DNA of 64,000 bases from JALZUR01 sp965205365 (GTDB lineage Bacteria; Bdellovibrionota; Bdellovibrionia; Bdellovibrionales; UBA1609): NCBI GenBank assembly GCA_965205365.1, contig CBDBGT010000011.1, forward strand, positions 1-64,000, in the 5' to 3' direction. A program made the translations under genes and the position numbers. The notes below the pieces were generated by a model, which saw nothing but the letters and a program-made list of their open reading frames with translations, was not told the DNA's origin and did no database searches. Shown in pieces: positions 35,601 through 44,435 of this stretch (positions are counted from its first letter, which is position 1; every line of letters starts with the position of its first letter).

Positions 35601-38600
35601 TCCATTTCCAGTAAACGATCAAACCCCCATAGATACGGCTCCAACAATAGGAGATCAAAACTATAAAAGTGGATTGAGCACAACACTGGCTCTAAATTGT
35701 AATGAAGCCGGAGAGGTGGTGACGTTTACAAATGCGTCTTTAAATCCAACTGAACAAACCTACACTTGTTTAAACTCAGGGTCTGAAAATGTAACACTAA
35801 CTTTTGCACCAGGAGAAGAAACTAGTGATCCAAATAGCGTAGACGTAAGCTCTGTGGATGTAAATGGAAATCCAACAACAAATAACACTCAGTTTAGTTT
35901 ACCAATAGATAACCTAGGACCAAGAGCTGTTGTAACAGCAGGTTTAGGTGTCATTCAAGGACAAACAGCAAGCTTTAGTGTTGCAGTTACTGACTTAAAT
36001 ATTTCAACACTTAGTTATACCGTAAACACTTCTGGTGTAGAGTCTCTTTCTTATAATTGCAATACAAATCCATGTTTAATAACAACAGGGGTAATTCAAT
36101 CACCAGGTGAACTTATTTTAACTGTAGGAGCTAAGTCTGTGGGAGATGATCTTGGAAATATGGGAGACAGTGTTGTAAGATCAGACAGTCTTACAGTAAG
36201 CCCTGCAGGAGCTTTAGGTTTTAACAATCCACTTTCTACAATTAACACTCAAAACGCAAGTTCTTATCCTGTGGAAGGAGTCTGCGATGGTGCTTTAGGC
36301 AGTGTTACGGTAACAGTGGGTGGAGTAAGTGAAAGCATTTCATGTAATGCTCCAGGAGTGTTTAGTGGCAATATTGATTTAACTAGTGTGAATTTAAATC
36401 CAGCAGAATTAAATGTAGCTCAAGGTGCACAAACAGTTCCTGCAAGTCCATTTCCAGTAAACGATCAAACCCCCATAGATACGGCTCCAACAATAGGAGA
36501 TCAAAATTATAAAAGTGGATTGAGCACAACACTGGCTCTAAATTGTAACGAAGCAGGAGAGGTGGTGACGTTTACAAATGCGTTTTTAAATCCAACTGAA
36601 CAAACCTACACTTGTTTAAACTCAGGGTCTGAAAATGTAACATTAACTTTTTCACCAGGAGAAGAAACTAGTGATCCAAATAGCGTAGACGTAAGCTCTG
36701 TGGATGTAAATGGAAATCCAACAACAAATAACACTCAATTTAGTTTGCCAATAGATAATTTAGGACCAAGGGTGTCTGTAACAGCAGGTTTAGGTGTCAT
36801 TCAAGGGCAAACAGCAAGCTTTAGTGTTGCAGTTACTGACTTAAATATTTCAACACTGAGCTATACTGTAAACACTTCTGGTGTAGAGTCTCTTTCTTAT
36901 AATTGCAATACAAATCCATGTTTAATAACAACAGGGGTAATTCAATCACCAGGTGAACTTACTTTAACTGTAGGGGCTAACTCTGTGGGAGATGATCTTG
37001 GAAATATGGGAGACAGTGTTGTAAGATCAGACAGTCTTACAGTAAGCCCTGCAGGAGCTTTAGGTTTTAACAATCCACTTTCTACAATTAACACTCAAAA
37101 CGCAAGTTCTTATCCTGTGGAAGGAGTCTGCGATGGTGCTTTAGGAAATGTTACCATAACAGTGGGTGGAGTAAGTGAAAGCATTTCATGTAATGCTCCA
37201 GGAGTGTTTAGTAGCAATATTGATTTAACTAGTGTGAATTTAAATCCAGCAGAATTAAATGTAGCTCAAGGTGCACAAACAGTTCCTGCAAGTCCATTTC
37301 CAGTAAACGATCAAACCCCCATAGATACGGCTCCAACAATAGGAGATCAAAACTATAAAAGTGGATTGAGCACAACACTGGCTCTAAATTGTAATGAAGC
37401 CGGAGAGGTGGTGACGTTTACAAATGCGTTTTTAAATCCAACTGAACAAACCTACACTTGTTTAAACTCAGGGTCTGAAAATGTAACATTAACTTTTTCA
37501 CCAGGAGAAGAAATTAGTGATCCAAATAGCGTAGACGTAAGCTCTGTGGATATAAATGGAAACCCAACAATAAATAACACTCAATTTAGTTTGCCAATAG
37601 ATAATTTAGGACCAAGGGTGTCTGTAACAGCAGGTTTAGGTGTCATTCAAGGGCAAACAGCAAGCTTTAGTGTTGCAGTTACTGACTTAAATATTTCAAC
37701 ACTTAGTTATACCGTAAACACTTCTGGTGTAGAGTCTCTTTCTTATAATTGCAATACAAATCCATGTTTAATAACAACAGGGGTAATTCAATCACCAGGT
37801 GAACTTACTTTAACTGTAGGAGCTAAGTCTGTGGGAGATGATCTTGGAAATATGGGAGACAGTGTTGTAAGATCAGACAGTCTTACAGTAAGCCCTGCAG
37901 GAGCTTTAGGTTTTAACAATCCACTTTCTACAATTAACACTCAAAACGCAAGTTCTTATCCTGTGGAAGGAGTCTGCGATGGTGCTTTAGGAAATGTTAC
38001 CATAACAGTGGGTGGAGTAAGTGAAAGCATTTCATGTAATGCTCCAGGAGTGTTTAGTAGCAATATTGATTTAACTAGTGTGAATTTAAATCCAGCAGAA
38101 TTAAATGTAGCTCAAGGTGCACAAACAGTTCCTGCAAGTCCATTTCCAGTAAACGATCAGACTCCTATACTGAATGCTCCAACAATAGCGGATCAAAATT
38201 ATAAAAGTGGATTGAGCACAACACTGGCTCTAAATTGTAATGAAGCCGGAGAGGTGGTGACGTTTACAAATGCGTCTTTAAATCCAACTGAACAAACCTA
38301 CACTTGTTTAAACTCAGGGTCTGAAAATGTAACACTAACTTTTGCACCAGGGGAGGAAACTAGTGATCCAAATAACGTAGACGTAAGCTCTGTAGATATA
38401 AATGGAAATCCAACAATAAATAACACTCAATTTAGTTTGCCAATAGATAATGTGGCACCAACAGTGTCTGTAATAGCAGGAGCAAGTATTGTAGAAGGCA
38501 GTAGTGCAAGTTTTACAGTGACGGTAAGTGATGGAAATAGTTTTATACCATTTACACCTATAGTGAGCTCAGGAACAGTAAGTTTCGGTGCTTGTTCTCA

Positions 38601-40167
38601 AGCTCTATGTCAAGTAACTGTAACTGGAGCAGTTGCAGGTACGCTCACTTTAACAGTAGATGCAGGTGATGTGGTAGATGCAGCAGGGAACGCAAATGCC
38701 GCACTTGTAAGTGATAATTTAATAGTGAGTGCTCCACAAATACTAGGGGCCATAGTGTCATCAAGTGATGGGGACAGTGATGCATGGTATGAGGATTTAG
38801 ATACAGTTTCTATTCAAGTGCAATATGATGCTAATGTTGTGGTCAACACTTCCAGTGGAACACCAACTATTCAAGTTACCCTATCTAGTGGAATTAAAAC
38901 AGCTATATATTCTCAAGGTTCAGGTTCTCAGAACTTAGATTTTACAATACCTGTTGTAAACAATGATTATCAATGTAATGGGATTTTAGCTTTAGGAGGC
39001 GTGGATTTAAATGGTGGTACAATTCAAGGCAGTCTAGGTGGAACTGTCAACAATTCTGGTTTACCGCCTTCTGTGAGTGGAGCAAAAATAGATGCTAAGA
39101 ACCCTACTGCTCCAAGTGGACTATCTAACGATCCAACTAATGCGTTTAACAATTTTTCAAGTGCGTTAAGTTGGACTCAAGGCACTGATGAGTGTGGGCT
39201 TTCAAATGTTGAATATGGATTTGGAACTAGTTTAGGAGGGTTGGACACTCAAAGCTATATAGATATAGGTTTAGTAGCGACCTACCAAGCACAAAGTGGT
39301 AAGGATTTAGCTTTATTTAATTTAATGGCAAATGCTAATTATTATACATCAATTAGATCTGTAGATGATGCTGGAAATGTATCACAAGAAGAAAGTAGTT
39401 TAGCATGGAGCTTTATGTGTTCAGACCCATGGACGGGTATAAGTAGGCTTGTTGCTCTAGACAGTTCTAATGAAGAGTCTATTTTTGATATAAATAACGT
39501 AGACGCATCAGATGCCAGTTTTGATGGTTTTGTTCATAGGTGGGAAGACCAAAGTGGAAGCAATAATCATCTAGAAGCACCTTCCCTTGGAGCAAGGCCA
39601 ATTTATAACCATGACGGTTTAAGTTCAGGATTAGATTCCTATGTTCAAGGTGATGGAGAGGATGATACTTTAGTCAACGATATTGATGATGTTACATCAA
39701 GTTTTCAGTTTTATTATGTATTAAAATCTTTAGACCCTGCGCCCTCTAGTAGAGCAAGTTATTTTAGTAACAGTGATAACCATCTTTTAGCAGGATCTTT
39801 TCAGTTAGATTATGATGAGACTGGGGATTGTGCGGGTAAATTTAGAATCTTTATAAGAGATTTAGAGGGTGCGCCTGTTGTCTCCATCTGTGGCTCTGAC
39901 TACAATACGAATCAACATGTGTTTATTATTAAATATAATGATAGTACGAAAATAATGTCGTTATCTGTAGATGGAATAGAAACTGGTTCGTATACTTTTA
40001 CAAACTCTCCAGCCTTTAGATGGTTGAGATTGTTTCAGAATAGAGCAGGACATCAGTTTCAACAGGCTCAGGCGCTAGAGTTAAACTTAGCAACTCAAAA
40101 TTTAACTTCTACTCAAGAGGAAGCAATATCTGAGTACTTAGTTTGCAAATGGAATGTAATTTTATAA
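32686..40167 (+). CDS. Giant repeat lipoprotein, probable surface adhesin
   Basis: The 2493-residue product starts with a lipoprotein signal (lipobox LFGC). It continues with two diverged Ig-like domains, then six near-identical 282-residue units (see repeat entry), then one more diverged Ig-like domain (VSVIAGASIVEGSSASFTV). The C-terminal 550 residues differ: a region with NPTAPSGLSNDPTNAFNN resembles a fibronectin-III linker, and LVALDSSNEESIFDINNV through WEDQSGSNNHLEAP recalls LamG/concanavalin-like carbohydrate-binding domains. Each domain carries few Cys, in pairs (NCNTNPC, CNEAG with YTC). A long stalk with a lectin-like tip anchored in the outer membrane would fit a cell-contact role; this is inference. 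The frame has no interruption. Confidence 0.85.
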   Translation: MKILSIILTITGLILTLFGCSQNILTSQTNSSIGNEFDNDEEIKLFFSSSLPTITLENSQAYPISGVCDSAAGVVAVVVGTPNVTKNFPCDLNGNFSGTIDVSKVTLNPTNIVATQGGAIASSDLMPINDQNGPISAPVATSPGTYIGGVSFYNLSILCNEEGEIVSISGAGIDPGTQTYTCTDSGAEDFPLVLASSTETNNPNELTVSSTDKYNNPSEATTTVNVPIDNVIPVVSVTAGLGVIQGQRASFSVAVTDLNISTLSYTVNTSGVESLSYNCNTNPCLITTGVIQSPGELTLTVGAKSVADDLGNTGDSVLRSDSLTVSPAGALGFNNPLSTINTQNASSYPVEGVCDGALGNVTITVGGVSESISCNAPGVFSGNIDLTSVNLNPAELNVVQGVKTVPASPFPVNDQTPILNAPTIADENYKSGLSTTLALNCNEAGEVVTFTNASLNPTEQMYTCAGSGSENVTLTFSPGEETSDPNSVDVSSVDVNGNPTTNNTQFSLPIDNLGPRAVVTAGLGVIQGQTASFSVAVTDLNISTLSYTVNTSGVESLSYNCNTNPCLITTGVIQSPGELILTVGANSVADDLGNTGDSVLRSDSLTVSPAGALGFNNPLSTINTQNASSYPVAGVCDGALGNVTITVGGVSESISCNAPGVFSGNIDLTSVNLNPAELNVAQGAQTVPASPFPVNDQTPILNAPTIADENYKSGLSTTLALNCNEAGEVVTFTNASLNPTEQMYTCAGSGSENVTLTFSPGEETSDPNNVDVSSVDVNGNPTTNNTQFSLPIDNLGPRVSVTAGLGVIQGQTASFSVAVTDLNISTLSYTVNTSGVESLSYNCNTNPCLITTGVIQSPGELTLTVGANSVGDDLGNMGDSVVRSDSLTVSPAGALGFNNPLSTINTQNASSYPVEGVCDGALGNVTITVGGVSESISCNAPGVFSSNIDLTSVNLNPAELNVAQGAQTVPASPFPVNDQTPIDTAPTIGDQNYKSGLSTTLALNCNEAGEVVTFTNASLNPTEQTYTCLNSGSENVTLTFAPGEETSDPNSVDVSSVDVNGNPTTNNTQFSLPIDNLGPRAVVTAGLGVIQGQTASFSVAVTDLNISTLSYTVNTSGVESLSYNCNTNPCLITTGVIQSPGELILTVGAKSVGDDLGNMGDSVVRSDSLTVSPAGALGFNNPLSTINTQNASSYPVEGVCDGALGSVTVTVGGVSESISCNAPGVFSGNIDLTSVNLNPAELNVAQGAQTVPASPFPVNDQTPIDTAPTIGDQNYKSGLSTTLALNCNEAGEVVTFTNAFLNPTEQTYTCLNSGSENVTLTFSPGEETSDPNSVDVSSVDVNGNPTTNNTQFSLPIDNLGPRVSVTAGLGVIQGQTASFSVAVTDLNISTLSYTVNTSGVESLSYNCNTNPCLITTGVIQSPGELTLTVGANSVGDDLGNMGDSVVRSDSLTVSPAGALGFNNPLSTINTQNASSYPVEGVCDGALGNVTITVGGVSESISCNAPGVFSSNIDLTSVNLNPAELNVAQGAQTVPASPFPVNDQTPIDTAPTIGDQNYKSGLSTTLALNCNEAGEVVTFTNAFLNPTEQTYTCLNSGSENVTLTFSPGEEISDPNSVDVSSVDINGNPTINNTQFSLPIDNLGPRVSVTAGLGVIQGQTASFSVAVTDLNISTLSYTVNTSGVESLSYNCNTNPCLITTGVIQSPGELTLTVGAKSVGDDLGNMGDSVVRSDSLTVSPAGALGFNNPLSTINTQNASSYPVEGVCDGALGNVTITVGGVSESISCNAPGVFSSNIDLTSVNLNPAELNVAQGAQTVPASPFPVNDQTPILNAPTIADQNYKSGLSTTLALNCNEAGEVVTFTNASLNPTEQTYTCLNSGSENVTLTFAPGEETSDPNNVDVSSVDINGNPTINNTQFSLPIDNVAPTVSVIAGASIVEGSSASFTVTVSDGNSFIPFTPIVSSGTVSFGACSQALCQVTVTGAVAGTLTLTVDAGDVVDAAGNANAALVSDNLIVSAPQILGAIVSSSDGDSDAWYEDLDTVSIQVQYDANVVVNTSSGTPTIQVTLSSGIKTAIYSQGSGSQNLDFTIPVVNNDYQCNGILALGGVDLNGGTIQGSLGGTVNNSGLPPSVSGAKIDAKNPTAPSGLSNDPTNAFNNFSSALSWTQGTDECGLSNVEYGFGTSLGGLDTQSYIDIGLVATYQAQSGKDLALFNLMANANYYTSIRSVDDAGNVSQEESSLAWSFMCSDPWTGISRLVALDSSNEESIFDINNVDASDASFDGFVHRWEDQSGSNNHLEAPSLGARPIYNHDGLSSGLDSYVQGDGEDDTLVNDIDDVTSSFQFYYVLKSLDPAPSSRASYFSNSDNHLLAGSFQLDYDETGDCAGKFRIFIRDLEGAPVVSICGSDYNTNQHVFIIKYNDSTKIMSLSVDGIETGSYTFTNSPAFRWLRLFQNRAGHQFQQAQALELNLATQNLTSTQEEAISEYLVCKWNVIL
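33403..38478 (+). repeat. Six tandem 846-bp repeats inside the giant lipoprotein gene
   Basis: Units start at 33403, 34249, 35095, 35941, 36787 and 37633 with no length change (846 bp, 282 codons). Each unit appears to be three Ig-like domains of about 94 residues, in the order a-b-c. Differences are mosaic: IDTAPTIGDQN occurs in units 3-5 and ILNAPTIA(D/E) in units 1, 2 and 6; AVVTAG versus VSVTAG follow other patterns, as do NSV/KSV before the DDLGN block. This shuffled distribution suggests gene conversion or unequal crossing over among units. Confidence 0.95.
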
Positions 40168-40332
40168 CCCTGATATTTGTCTGGCAGGCTTTTTTGTCCA
40201 TGTCTTCATGTATAGTTGATAAATTATATCGGTTGTGTTGTAAGAGACAAGTAGACCTTTTTTTTGTTTTTCTACATTCGCTGATGAAATCAAATCTTTG
40301 CACTGGAGTTTTGGTGGTTGACTCTAATCTAG

Positions 40333-40937
40333 GAAAGGCCTTATGATGAAAAATATCCAGTTTTATCATTTGATGAGCGCCCTTGCCAGTTGTTAGAAGA
40401 CGTACTGGTTGGGACTTTGCCGCAGGCAGGAAAAACCAAAAGAGAGGATTACCATTATAAAAGAAATGGAACCTGTTGTGTTTTAATGGCTATAGAGCCA
40501 TTGACGGGGAAAAGAATAATTGAAGTTAAAGAAAGGAGAACCAAAAAAGAATATAAAGAGTTTTTTGAAAAGATATCTAAGGCGTATCCCAAAGCAAAGA
40601 AAATTACAGTGATTCAAGATAATCTCAACACTCATAATCCATCTTCATTTTACGAGAACATGGAGGCAACGGATGCCTTCAGGCTAACTGAGAGATTTGA
40701 AATGGTTTACACTCCCAAGAAAGCGAGCTCTGGTTAAATGTGATTGAAATTGAATTTTCAGCTTTATCAAAACAATGTCTAGACCGTCGAATTGGTGAAC
40801 TTTCCAAGTTGAAAAAAGAAACCTTAAAGTGGGCAAAAAAGCGATCTAGCGATAGAGTTAAAATAAAATGGCAATTCACGAAAGATAAAGCACGCAAAAA
40901 GTTTGACCGACTTTATTGCGATATTAAGAATACATGA
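40333..40937 (+). pseudogene. IS630-family transposase relic
   Basis: The frame begins without a start at ERPYDEKYPVLSFDERP and continues with YKRNGTCCVLMAIEPL and VIQDNLNTH. A frameshift near 40730, where the SWLN motif reads AGCTCTGGTTAA, throws it into a stop. The C-terminal part (IEIEFSALSKQCLDRRI) continues in another frame. The N-terminal DNA-binding part is absent. It is a different copy from the IS630 element at the window start. Confidence 0.85.
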
Positions 40938-41147
40938 GACGGTACTACTAGGTTGAGTAAAAAAATCTTATGCTTAACCCTGGTCAAAGTTGGGAAATAT
41001 TTTTTTTACTTCCTTCTTCATAGTGCATTTTTTTGATATTTTTTGAAATAATTTCATAAAGGTTTTAAGGCGGTTGCAATATGGAGAAAAGCCTTGTACT
41101 CTTCTGTTCGTAAAGATAAGGAAATAACAAACAAAGGAGATTTTTTT
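40938..41147. other. Gap before the ankyrin gene
   Basis: No gene is seen. AAAGGAGA at 41134-41141 is the ribosome site for the next gene. Confidence 0.4.
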
Positions 41148-42047
41148 ATGAAAACATTAATTTTACTAATAGGATTTTTACTGCCCTTTATAAGTTTTGC
41201 CATGGGTGATGGTACTAATTCCGCTAAGGATTGTGAACTTATATTATTTAGCAATAGGGCTAAAGCCATTGAGTACTTTGTCAGTAAAAGATCTGGCTGC
41301 TTAAAATTTATAAATAATCAAGACAACACAGGCAACACGTTTCTACATACGGCTGTAAAGATAAATTACGAAACCATTTTAAAAGTGCTTATTAAAGCTG
41401 GAGCAGATTTAGATATTCAAGATAACAGGAGTCTCACAGCTTTAATGATGGCTGTAACCCTTGGTGACGCAGCCACTACAAGTATACTCGTTAATGCTGG
41501 GGCAGATTTAGATATTAGAGATAACAGTGGCAGGACAGCTTTAATGGTGGCTGCAGTCTCTAATAACACAGCCGTTACAAGTATACTCGTTAATGCTGGG
41601 GCAGATTTAGATATTAGAGATGAAAGTCGCATGACAGCTTTAATGGTGGCTGTAGGCCTTGATCACACAGCTGTTACAAGTATACTCGTTAATGCTGGGG
41701 CAGATTTAGATATTAGAGATAACAGTGGCAGGACAGCTTTAATGAGGGCTGTAGGCCTTGATCACACAGCCGTTATAAATATACTCGTTAATGCTGGGGC
41801 AGATTTAGATATTAGAGATGAAAGTCGCATGACAGCTTTAATGCTAGCTGCATACTGGGGTCACGCAGCCACTGCAAGTATACTCATTAATGCTGGGGCA
41901 GATTTAGATATTAGAGATGAAGTTCGCATGACAGCTTTACGATGGGCTAAAAGAAAGATAAGAGAAGCTAATAAAGCAGGGATTAAGGCTCCTGGTCATC
42001 GGTCTGTTGTAAGACTTATAGAAAAAGCAGCAAAAAGAAAAAAGTAA
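41148..42047 (+). CDS. Exported ankyrin-repeat protein
   Basis: The ATG at 41148 follows AAAGGAGA and starts a signal peptide (MKTLILLIGFLLPFISFA); the upstream ATG at 41094 would hide it. After a short Cys-containing part (KDCELIL, RSGCLKF), the protein is built of ankyrin repeats of exactly 33 residues (consensus D-x-x-x-x-TALMxAV followed by ILVNAGADLDIRD), at least six being close copies. Ankyrin repeats bind other proteins. The export signal places it in the periplasm or outside. A terminator follows at 42124. Confidence 0.85.
   Translation: MKTLILLIGFLLPFISFAMGDGTNSAKDCELILFSNRAKAIEYFVSKRSGCLKFINNQDNTGNTFLHTAVKINYETILKVLIKAGADLDIQDNRSLTALMMAVTLGDAATTSILVNAGADLDIRDNSGRTALMVAAVSNNTAVTSILVNAGADLDIRDESRMTALMVAVGLDHTAVTSILVNAGADLDIRDNSGRTALMRAVGLDHTAVINILVNAGADLDIRDESRMTALMLAAYWGHAATASILINAGADLDIRDEVRMTALRWAKRKIREANKAGIKAPGHRSVVRLIEKAAKRKK
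41421..41960 (+). repeat. 99-bp ankyrin repeats, near-identical at DNA level
   Basis: Units begin at about 41421, 41520, 41619, 41718, 41817 and 41916. The block GTTAATGCTGGGGCAGATTT is shared base for base by most units. Alternating variants (GATAACAGTGGCAGG versus GATGAAAGTCGCATG) suggest a two-unit duplication step. Confidence 0.85.
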
Positions 42048-42123
42048 TGCCCTACAAGGAGGCTATTGGTTATTACAAAGAAAGTAATTAATTTAATAGC
42101 TTTTCCTTTAAATTGTTTTCCAT

Positions 42124-42156
42124 AGATTTACCTCTTATTTTTGAGGTAAATCTTTA
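42124..42156 (+). terminator. Terminator after the ankyrin gene
   Basis: AGATTTACCTC (42124-42134) pairs perfectly with GAGGTAAATCT (42143-42153) around an 8-base loop and runs into T. The stem could work in both directions. Confidence 0.75.
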
Positions 42157-42541
42157 ATAATATAATAAGATTGATATACAAACTCAAAGAGACGCAGGAT
42201 AAGCACATCAACCTCTGAAACAGCCATGCATTGTTTTAAGAGTATTTTTAAAGGAACTTTAAGTTCTAGGGAGTTTAAGAGTCAGTTTAATAAAGCTGCC
42301 ATTAAATGTAAGATTTTAAACAAATTTTTATGCCCATTTGTAAAATTTAAATCACAGAACCAATGGCTTCATGTGCAACAACGTCTTAAAGAGCTATAGT
42401 AAAATTTATTTTTTTTTGAAGGTAGAAAAAAATTATTATAAATATATATTAAGAGTAGGAAAGTTCTTTTAAGAATGAGTTTATAGATTTTATAATGAGG
42501 CTTGAATATTTTATGTTCTTAAATAAGTGTTTTATTTATTG
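42157..42541. other. Gene-free stretch
   Basis: No gene is found. It holds one copy of the 35-base repeat end (42349-42383), described separately. Confidence 0.4.
42349..42383. repeat. Copy of the 35-base element end
   Basis: This stretch matches 30503-30537 with only a few differences and ends in TGTGCAACAACG. It is the same orientation as the right end of the 722-bp segment, but no left partner is close by. Confidence 0.55.
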
Positions 42542-43348
42542 CTATTGTATTTTCCATGAAAATACAATATTAAAAGTATCGTTAATATTTTCTCCTCTAA
42601 CAAAATCAGCGTTTTGATTTTGTTTTTGTTGAATGGTAGACACTGTATAAGAAGGAATTAAGCGTCCTCTCCAAGGGAGTATTGGAAAAAAACTGCTTAA
42701 AGAGTAATTAATATGGCCTAGTCCACTCACGCCTTCAGGTCCATAGGCGTATTTATTGGAAGCTTTATCTCCAATGCCAAACTCTACTTTAAAGGTCACA
42801 TATTTAAAAATACCAGTACTAAAACCTACAGCAATATAGTTGTCTGATTGGCCCTTGATATTTTTATGGTAATCTAAAGAAAAATCAAAGAGCCTTTTAT
42901 ACTTATATGTGTATCTAATGCTGGCATCCCAAGTTCCACGCCGTGCATTTCTATAGCTTTTTTCTTCCTGGTTTTTTAGCAAGATTACAGGACCCTTTGG
43001 GGGCTCATCGTTAAAGTAATAGATAGAGGTTGAAAGTTTATGCCTTTTTTTAAAGCTTTCTGTGTAAACAAAACCCCTGCCCTTAAATTCAAGTTTATTA
43101 AAAAGAATAATTCGAGGACCAACAAAAATCAGTGGAGCATCATAAGTTAAAGCTCCACGATAACTAGTATTGCTTATAAGGATGAAGCCAAAACTAAGTT
43201 TAAGATTCTTTTTAGATTTGTGTGTATTTATTTTTACATCACTTTGAGGTGACTTTGAAGGAAGATTGTTTGTGTTTTGAGCCATTTTATCATGAGCTGT
43301 CCTCGTAATAGTAAAAATAGTGAGTATTAAAAAACTGGATAATTTCAT
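42542..43348 (-). CDS. MipA/OmpV-like outer-membrane protein
   Basis: A beta-barrel outer-membrane protein resembling the MipA/OmpV family, whose E. coli member binds the murein transglycosylase MltA. Visible features are TSYRGALTYDAPLIFVGPRI, GRGFVYTESFKKR, repeated amphipathic strands, and the C-terminal NIVFSWKIQ. I choose ATG 43348, which gives a signal-like start (MKLSSFLILTIFTITRTA). The longer form from 43411 would be read through an IS-end sequence. It stands alone among mobile relics. Confidence 0.55.
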   Translation of the reverse strand: MKLSSFLILTIFTITRTAHDKMAQNTNNLPSKSPQSDVKINTHKSKKNLKLSFGFILISNTSYRGALTYDAPLIFVGPRIILFNKLEFKGRGFVYTESFKKRHKLSTSIYYFNDEPPKGPVILLKNQEEKSYRNARRGTWDASIRYTYKYKRLFDFSLDYHKNIKGQSDNYIAVGFSTGIFKYVTFKVEFGIGDKASNKYAYGPEGVSGLGHINYSLSSFFPILPWRGRLIPSYTVSTIQQKQNQNADFVRGENINDTFNIVFSWKIQ

Positions 43349-43390
43349 ATTTATAAATTTTTTATTGTGTTTACTAAATTTTCTCCTAAT

Positions 43391-43401
43391 GGCGTTGTTG
43401 C
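43391..43401 (+). repeat. Single copy of the GGCGTTGTTGC element end
   Basis: GGCGTTGTTGC followed by CCATGAGC repeats the end sequence of the 722-bp segment at 29818-30539. It lies just upstream of the MipA-like gene. Confidence 0.4.
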
Positions 43402-43430
43402 CCATGAGCACTCAACTTAGGCTAACAAGA

Positions 43431-44112
43431 GGCTGTTGCAAAAGCGAGTATAAATTTTTTTAGTGTGCCCTAAGGGATTTGAAATCGAGCAGTTTTTATA
43501 TAACATTCAACATAGTTGTTGTTTTCAAACTCTATATTTACGATTTAAGGGCTGTTTTTCTACCAAAAGTCAGGTTTTAACCGCTCTTTCTTTGTAAACT
43601 TCCACTAAAAACTTAAATTAAACGCACTTATCCTTAGGACCCGTTTTAAGTTTTGAACTGTATCCTCCATCAAAGCTTGGAACTCTACTTTCTCCAAGTC
43701 TTCATAATGGCAGCGCTTATTCACTTTTGAACAAGTACTTTCAAATGGCATATGAACTGAAGACCTCCAATGATCTAAATCTCTATTTTTACGCTTGTGA
43801 TTTCTCTTTCTAATTGTTTCATTTGTGCACATCTTAGTTTTTATCTGCTCATCCACAACACCACTATCATAGCTCTTATCTAAAAACACCATTCCACTTT
43901 TAGGGCACAGGTCTTTTTTAACAAAGGCTTTAGTGTTGGTAACATTAGCACCTGTGATTTTTAAATCTGTTACAAGGCCTTGACTCATATCTACTTGGTG
44001 ATGTTTCTTCTACCCTAGCCAACACTTGTTCTTCCCCCTACAACCAAACCAAGCATCTGAAGAGTATTTTTTCACATTCTCATTGCTCATCTTCGGATTA
44101 TCGTTATTTTGA
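43431..44112 (-). mobile_element. IS5-family relic (3' part)
   Basis: The element is recognised by its transposase remnant. GAGGCTGTTGCAAAAG at 43431-43446 looks like a terminal inverted repeat of an IS5-type element and could be its outer edge. The other end is missing, and the DNA changes at about 44112 to a relic of a Uma2 gene. Confidence 0.6.
43605..44108 (-). pseudogene. IS5-family transposase relic with in-frame TAG
   Basis: The frame contains SSDAWFGCRGKNKCWLG, then TAG where the family has Tyr, then KKHHQVDMSQGLVTDLKITGANVT and KSGMVFLDKSYDSG. The C-terminal HKRKNRDLDHWRSSVHMPFE, SKVNKRCHYEDLEKVEFQA and NLKRVL blocks are typical of this IS5 branch. The N-terminal half is missing. 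It belongs to a different branch from the IS5 relic at 30.6-31.1 kb. Confidence 0.8.
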
Positions 44113-44116
44113 GAAA

Positions 44117-44152
44117 CTTGAGTTTAATCTTAGAAAGCTTTGGGCAGATTAA
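44117..44152 (+). pseudogene. Tail of a second Uma2 gene
   Basis: The sequence reads EFNLRKLWAD then stop. With its 30-base 3' flank it closely matches the end of the intact Uma2 gene (44970-45036). A tandem duplicate once lay here and was removed on the left by the IS5 relic. Confidence 0.7.
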
Positions 44153-44435
44153 AAATCCCTAAGTTCACATTAAAAAAAACAACATATAGCAAAATAAATA
44201 ATTTTGAGAATATACTAAAACTAAAGATTCATTAAAAATGGTTTTAGACGGGGAGGAGAGCTGGACTTTTATCTTAAGCCTATTTAGTTAATTCAAATTT
44301 CAACTTAAAAAAGGCTAAAGATAAGCTTTTGTCCAAAATTAAAGCTTAAGGAAGAGTTCTTGTTGGGTTATTTATTGTTTTAATTTCAAATTAAATTTAT
44401 AATTTAAAATATAACACAAAATTTAAGGTCAAATT
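44153..44435. other. A+T-rich gap before the Uma2 gene
   Basis: No gene or clear signal is found; the first 30 bases are the duplicated Uma2 3' flank. Confidence 0.4.

Noticed and set aside
33403..38478. Repetitive DNA that could be mistaken for a CRISPR or satellite array
   Set aside because: The period is 846 bp, continuous with an open frame, and no short repeat-spacer pattern exists.
43349..43411. Longer N-terminus of the MipA-like protein
   Set aside because: The added 21 residues would be encoded by an IS-end-like sequence and hide the signal peptide.
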